NCBI RefSeq assembly: GCF_005768555.2
Contig: NZ_VCHX02000153.1
Location: forward strand, 1-64,000
DNA: 64,000 nt
Direction of reading: 5' to 3'
Origin: Streptomyces sporangiiformans
GTDB lineage: Bacteria > Actinomycetota > Actinomycetes > Streptomycetales > Streptomycetaceae
Positions 61,122 through 64,000 of the stretch are shown one piece after another (position 1 is the stretch's first letter; each line of letters opens with the position of its first letter). The notes below the pieces were generated by a model. The model was not told where the DNA came from. It ran no database searches and worked only from the letters and a program-made list of their open reading frames with translations. A program made the position numbers and the translations under genes.

Positions 61122-63248
61122 TTACTCGCCCTTGGCCTTCGCGATGATCTCCTCGGCGACGTTCCGCGGAACCTCGGCGTAGGAGTCGAACTGCATCGAG
61201 TAGCTCGCGCGACCCGACGTCTTGCTGCGGAGGTCGCCGACGTAGCCGAACATCTCCGACAGCGGAACCAGGCCCTTCACGACGCGGGCACCGGCACGCT
61301 CCTCCATGGCCTGAATCTGACCACGGCGGGAGTTGATGTCACCGATGACGTCGCCCATGTAGTCCTCGGGCGTGGTGACCTCGACGGCCATCATCGGCTC
61401 GAGCAGCACGGGGCTGGCCTTGCGCGCGGCCTCCTTGAAGGCCTGCGAACCGGCGATCTTGAACGCGAGCTCGGAGGAGTCGACCTCGTGGTAGGCACCG
61501 TCGATGAGCGTGACGCGGACGCCCGTCATCTCGTAGCCCGCCAGGATGCCGAACTGCATGGCCTCCTGCGCACCGGCGTCGACCGAAGGGATGTACTCCT
61601 TCGGGATACGGCCACCGGTCACCTTGTTCACGAACTCGTACGAGGCGTCGCCGCCCTCGATCGGCTCGATCGCGATCTGCACCTTGGCGAACTGACCGGT
61701 ACCACCGGTCTGCTTCTTGTGCGTGTAGTCGACGCGCTCGACGGCCTTGCGGATCGTCTCGCGGTAGGCGACCTGCGGCTTGCCGACGTTGGCCTCGACC
61801 TTGAACTCACGGCGCATACGGTCGACCAGCACCTCGAGGTGCAGCTCGCCCATACCGCCGATGATGGTCTGGCCGGTCTCCTCGTCCGAGTGGACCTGGA
61901 AGGAGGGGTCCTCCTCCGCGAGACGCTGGATGGCGACACCCAGCTTCTCCTGGTCACCCTTGGACTTGGGCTCGATCGCGACCTGGATCACCGGCGCCGG
62001 GAAGTCCATGGACTCCAGGATGACCGGGTTCTTGTCGTCGCTCAGCGTCTCACCGGTGGTGGTCTGCTTCAGGCCCATGACGGCGACGATGTCGCCGGCG
62101 CCCACCGACTCGATCTCCTCACGCTTGTTCGCGTGCATGCGGTAGATCTTGCCGATGCGCTCCTTCTTGCCCTTGACCGAGTTCAGCACCGCGGTGCCGG
62201 ACTGGAGGCGGCCCGAGTAGACCCGGACGAAGGTGAGCTTGCCGAGGTGCGGGTCGCTCATGATCTTGAACGCAAGCGCGGACAGCGGCTCCTCGTCGGA
62301 CGGCTTGCGCTTGACGACCAGCTCCGGGTCCTTGACGTCGTGGCCCTCGATGGCCTCGACGTCCAGCGGAGTGGGCAGGTAGCGCACAACCGCGTCGAGC
62401 AGGGGCTGGACGCCCTTGTTCTTGAACGCGGTGCCACAGAACACCGGGGTGACCGTGGTGTCGCTGGACTTGCCGGACGCGATGGTGATGCGACGGATCG
62501 CGGCGTACAGCTGCTCCTCGGTGGGCTCCTCGCCCTCCAGGTACAGCTCCATGATCTCTTCGTCGTTCTCCGCCACGGCCTCGAGCAGCTTGCCGCGCCA
62601 CTCCTCGGCGGCCTCGGCGTGCGTGGCCGGGATGTCGACGGTGTCGTACATCTCGCCCTTCGCCGCCTCGGCGGACCACACGAGCGCCTTCATGCGGACC
62701 AGGTCCACAACGCCCTTGAAGTCGGCCTCGGCACCGATCGGCAGCTGCATGACGAGCGGCTGGGCGCCCAGACGGTCCGAGATCATGTCCACGCAGCGGT
62801 GGAACTCGGCGCCGGTACGGTCCAGCTTGTTGACGAAGCAGATACGGGGCACGCCGTAACGGTCGGCCTGACGCCACACCGTCTCGGACTGGGGCTCGAC
62901 ACCAGCGACACCGTCGAACACCGTCACGGCACCGTCGAGCACGCGCAGCGAGCGCTCCACCTCGACGGTGAAGTCGACGTGACCCGGGGTGTCGATGATG
63001 TTGATGGTGTAGTCGTTGTCCTCGAGCGGCCAGTGGCAGGTGGTCGCAGCAGACGTGATGGTGATACCACGCTCCTGCTCCTGCTCCATCCAGTCCATGG
63101 TGGCAGCGCCGTCGTGGACCTCACCGATCTTGTAAGAAACGCCGGTGTAGAACAGGATCCGCTCGGTGGTGGTCGTCTTGCCCGCGTCGATGTGGGCCAT
63201 GATCCCGATGTTGCGGACCTTGGCCAGGTCAAGTGAAGTGGTAGCCAT
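61122..63248 (-). CDS. fusA: Elongation factor G
   Basis: Translocase GTPase, 708 residues. AHIDAGKTTTTERIL (P-loop), DTPGHVDFT, NKLDRTGA and the domain IV segment with GGRIPKEYIPSVDAG are canonical. It lies 39 bp after rpsG on the same strand, the conserved str order. Confidence 0.98.
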   Translation of the reverse strand: MATTSLDLAKVRNIGIMAHIDAGKTTTTERILFYTGVSYKIGEVHDGAATMDWMEQEQERGITITSAATTCHWPLEDNDYTINIIDTPGHVDFTVEVERSLRVLDGAVTVFDGVAGVEPQSETVWRQADRYGVPRICFVNKLDRTGAEFHRCVDMISDRLGAQPLVMQLPIGAEADFKGVVDLVRMKALVWSAEAAKGEMYDTVDIPATHAEAAEEWRGKLLEAVAENDEEIMELYLEGEEPTEEQLYAAIRRITIASGKSSDTTVTPVFCGTAFKNKGVQPLLDAVVRYLPTPLDVEAIEGHDVKDPELVVKRKPSDEEPLSALAFKIMSDPHLGKLTFVRVYSGRLQSGTAVLNSVKGKKERIGKIYRMHANKREEIESVGAGDIVAVMGLKQTTTGETLSDDKNPVILESMDFPAPVIQVAIEPKSKGDQEKLGVAIQRLAEEDPSFQVHSDEETGQTIIGGMGELHLEVLVDRMRREFKVEANVGKPQVAYRETIRKAVERVDYTHKKQTGGTGQFAKVQIAIEPIEGGDASYEFVNKVTGGRIPKEYIPSVDAGAQEAMQFGILAGYEMTGVRVTLIDGAYHEVDSSELAFKIAGSQAFKEAARKASPVLLEPMMAVEVTTPEDYMGDVIGDINSRRGQIQAMEERAGARVVKGLVPLSEMFGYVGDLRSKTSGRASYSMQFDSYAEVPRNVAEEIIAKAKGE

Positions 63249-63287
63249 AAGGCTTCAGTCTTCTCTCGGTCTCGATGTGGGTAGCGA

Positions 63288-63758
63288 CTACCAGCGGTAG
63301 TGCGCGAAGGCCTTGTTGGACTCGGCCATCTTGTGGGTGTCCTCGCGCTTCTTGACGGCCGCGCCGAGGCCGTTCGAGGCGTCGAGAAGTTCGTTGAGCA
63401 GACGCTCGGTCATGGTCTTCTCGCGACGGGCGCGGGAGTAACCGACCAGCCAGCGCAGCGCCAGGGTGTTGGCGCGGCCGGGCTTGACCTCGACCGGCAC
63501 CTGGTAGGTGGCGCCACCGACACGGCGGGACTTGACCTCGAGGGTCGGCTTGATGTTCTCGAGAGCGCGCTTCAGCGTGATGACCGGGTCGTTGCCGGTC
63601 TTCTCGCGCAGGCCCTCCATGGCGCCGTAGACGATGCGCTCGGCGGTGGAGCGCTTGCCGTTCAGCAGCACCTTGTTGATGAGCGACGTGACAAGAGGAG
63701 AACCGTAGACCGGGTCGATGATGACCGGGCGCTTCGGGGCGGGGCCCTTACGAGGCAT
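63288..63758 (-). CDS. rpsG: 30S ribosomal protein S7
   Basis: 30S head-nucleating protein, 156 residues, MPRKGPAPKRPVIIDPVYGSPLVT, ending KAFAHYRW. RRVGGATYQVPVEVKPGR is the family signature. It follows rpsL by two bases. Confidence 0.98.
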   Translation of the reverse strand: MPRKGPAPKRPVIIDPVYGSPLVTSLINKVLLNGKRSTAERIVYGAMEGLREKTGNDPVITLKRALENIKPTLEVKSRRVGGATYQVPVEVKPGRANTLALRWLVGYSRARREKTMTERLLNELLDASNGLGAAVKKREDTHKMAESNKAFAHYRW

Positions 63759-63760
63759 TC

Positions 63761-64000
63761 TTACTTCTCCTTCTTGGCGCCGTAGCGGGAACGGGCCTGC
63801 TTGCGGTTCTTGACACCCTGGGTGTCGAGGGAGCCACGGATGATCTTGTAGCGAACACCCGGCAGGTCCTTCACACGGCCGCCGCGCACGAGCACGATGG
63901 AGTGCTCCTGCAGGTTGTGTCCCTCACCCGGAATGTAAGCGGTGACCTCGATCCCGCTGGTCAGACGCACACGCGCGACCTTACGCAGGGCCGAGTTCGG
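63761..64000 (-). CDS. rpsL: 30S ribosomal protein S12 (3' part; 5' end outside the window)
   Basis: The last 79 codons of S12: PNSALRKVARVRLTSGIEV, GEGHNLQEHSIVLVRGGRVKDLPGVRY and the C-terminal KNRKQARSRYGAKKEK. S12 sits at the decoding centre. The streptomycin-site lysine in the GGRVKDLPGV loop is wild type; the other hot-spot lysine (TPKKPNS) is just beyond the window edge. Confidence 0.95.
   Translation of the reverse strand, partial: PNSALRKVARVRLTSGIEVTAYIPGEGHNLQEHSIVLVRGGRVKDLPGVRYKIIRGSLDTQGVKNRKQARSRYGAKKEK

Noticed and set aside
61488..63236. Long plus-strand frame opposite fusA
   Set aside because: Antisense artefact of high third-position GC; fusA on the minus strand is unmistakable.

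Overview
The window is a stretch of high-GC actinobacterial chromosome, almost certainly Streptomyces. The supporting signs are GC-biased third codon positions, many GTG starts, the gene order glmS-acpS / glmM / rpsI-rplM / truA-rplQ-rpoA-rpsK-rpsM-rpmJ-infA / map-adk-secY / spc operon / S10 operon / tuf-fusA-rpsG-rpsL (most of it on the minus strand), DUF397-XRE-DUF5753-ATPase regulator sets, and very large YD-repeat toxins. The core is ordinary translation and cell-wall precursor machinery. Three accessory blocks are wedged between the conserved operons.

Layout. 0-6.4 kb: acpS, glmS, coaA, a DUF389 membrane protein and glmM. 6.5-8.9 kb: rpsI and rplM, then a divergent anchored secreted protein. 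9.1-16.5 kb: accessory block 1, five plus-strand genes for a GH26 beta-mannanase-like enzyme, an egghead-like processive GT2, a GH113-like protein, a GDP-mannose pyrophosphorylase-like enzyme and an OafA-type acyltransferase. Together they look like a locus for making, trimming and acylating a beta-mannan-type surface polysaccharide. This is the best candidate for an undescribed system here. 16.5-34.3 kb: truA, the alpha operon, infA, map-adk-secY, the spc operon and the S10 operon.

34.8-55 kb: accessory block 2. Two about 1,500-residue YD-repeat (Rhs-type) polymorphic toxins share a nearly identical 317-residue N-terminal export module (a 951-bp direct repeat) but end in different toxins: a PD-(D/E)XK-like nuclease candidate and a DUF3990-like ADP-ribosyltransferase candidate. 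Each is followed by an overlapping candidate immunity gene. Between and around them lies an array of orphan immunity-like genes (SUKH-3 tandem, DUF1963-like, S1-like, a tandem paralog pair) and decayed copies of the same families. The block ends with a DUF397/XRE regulator pair, an anti-sigma-like ATPase, a zinc-ribbon protein and several broken genes.

55.2-59.6 kb: accessory block 3, a two-gene secreted glucuronoxylan-degrading operon (GH115 then GH10). 59.7-64 kb: tuf, fusA, rpsG and the 3' part of rpsL, which runs off the window.

Base positions of motifs were read by eye from the sequence; family assignments rest on remembered family motifs, as no database search was possible.
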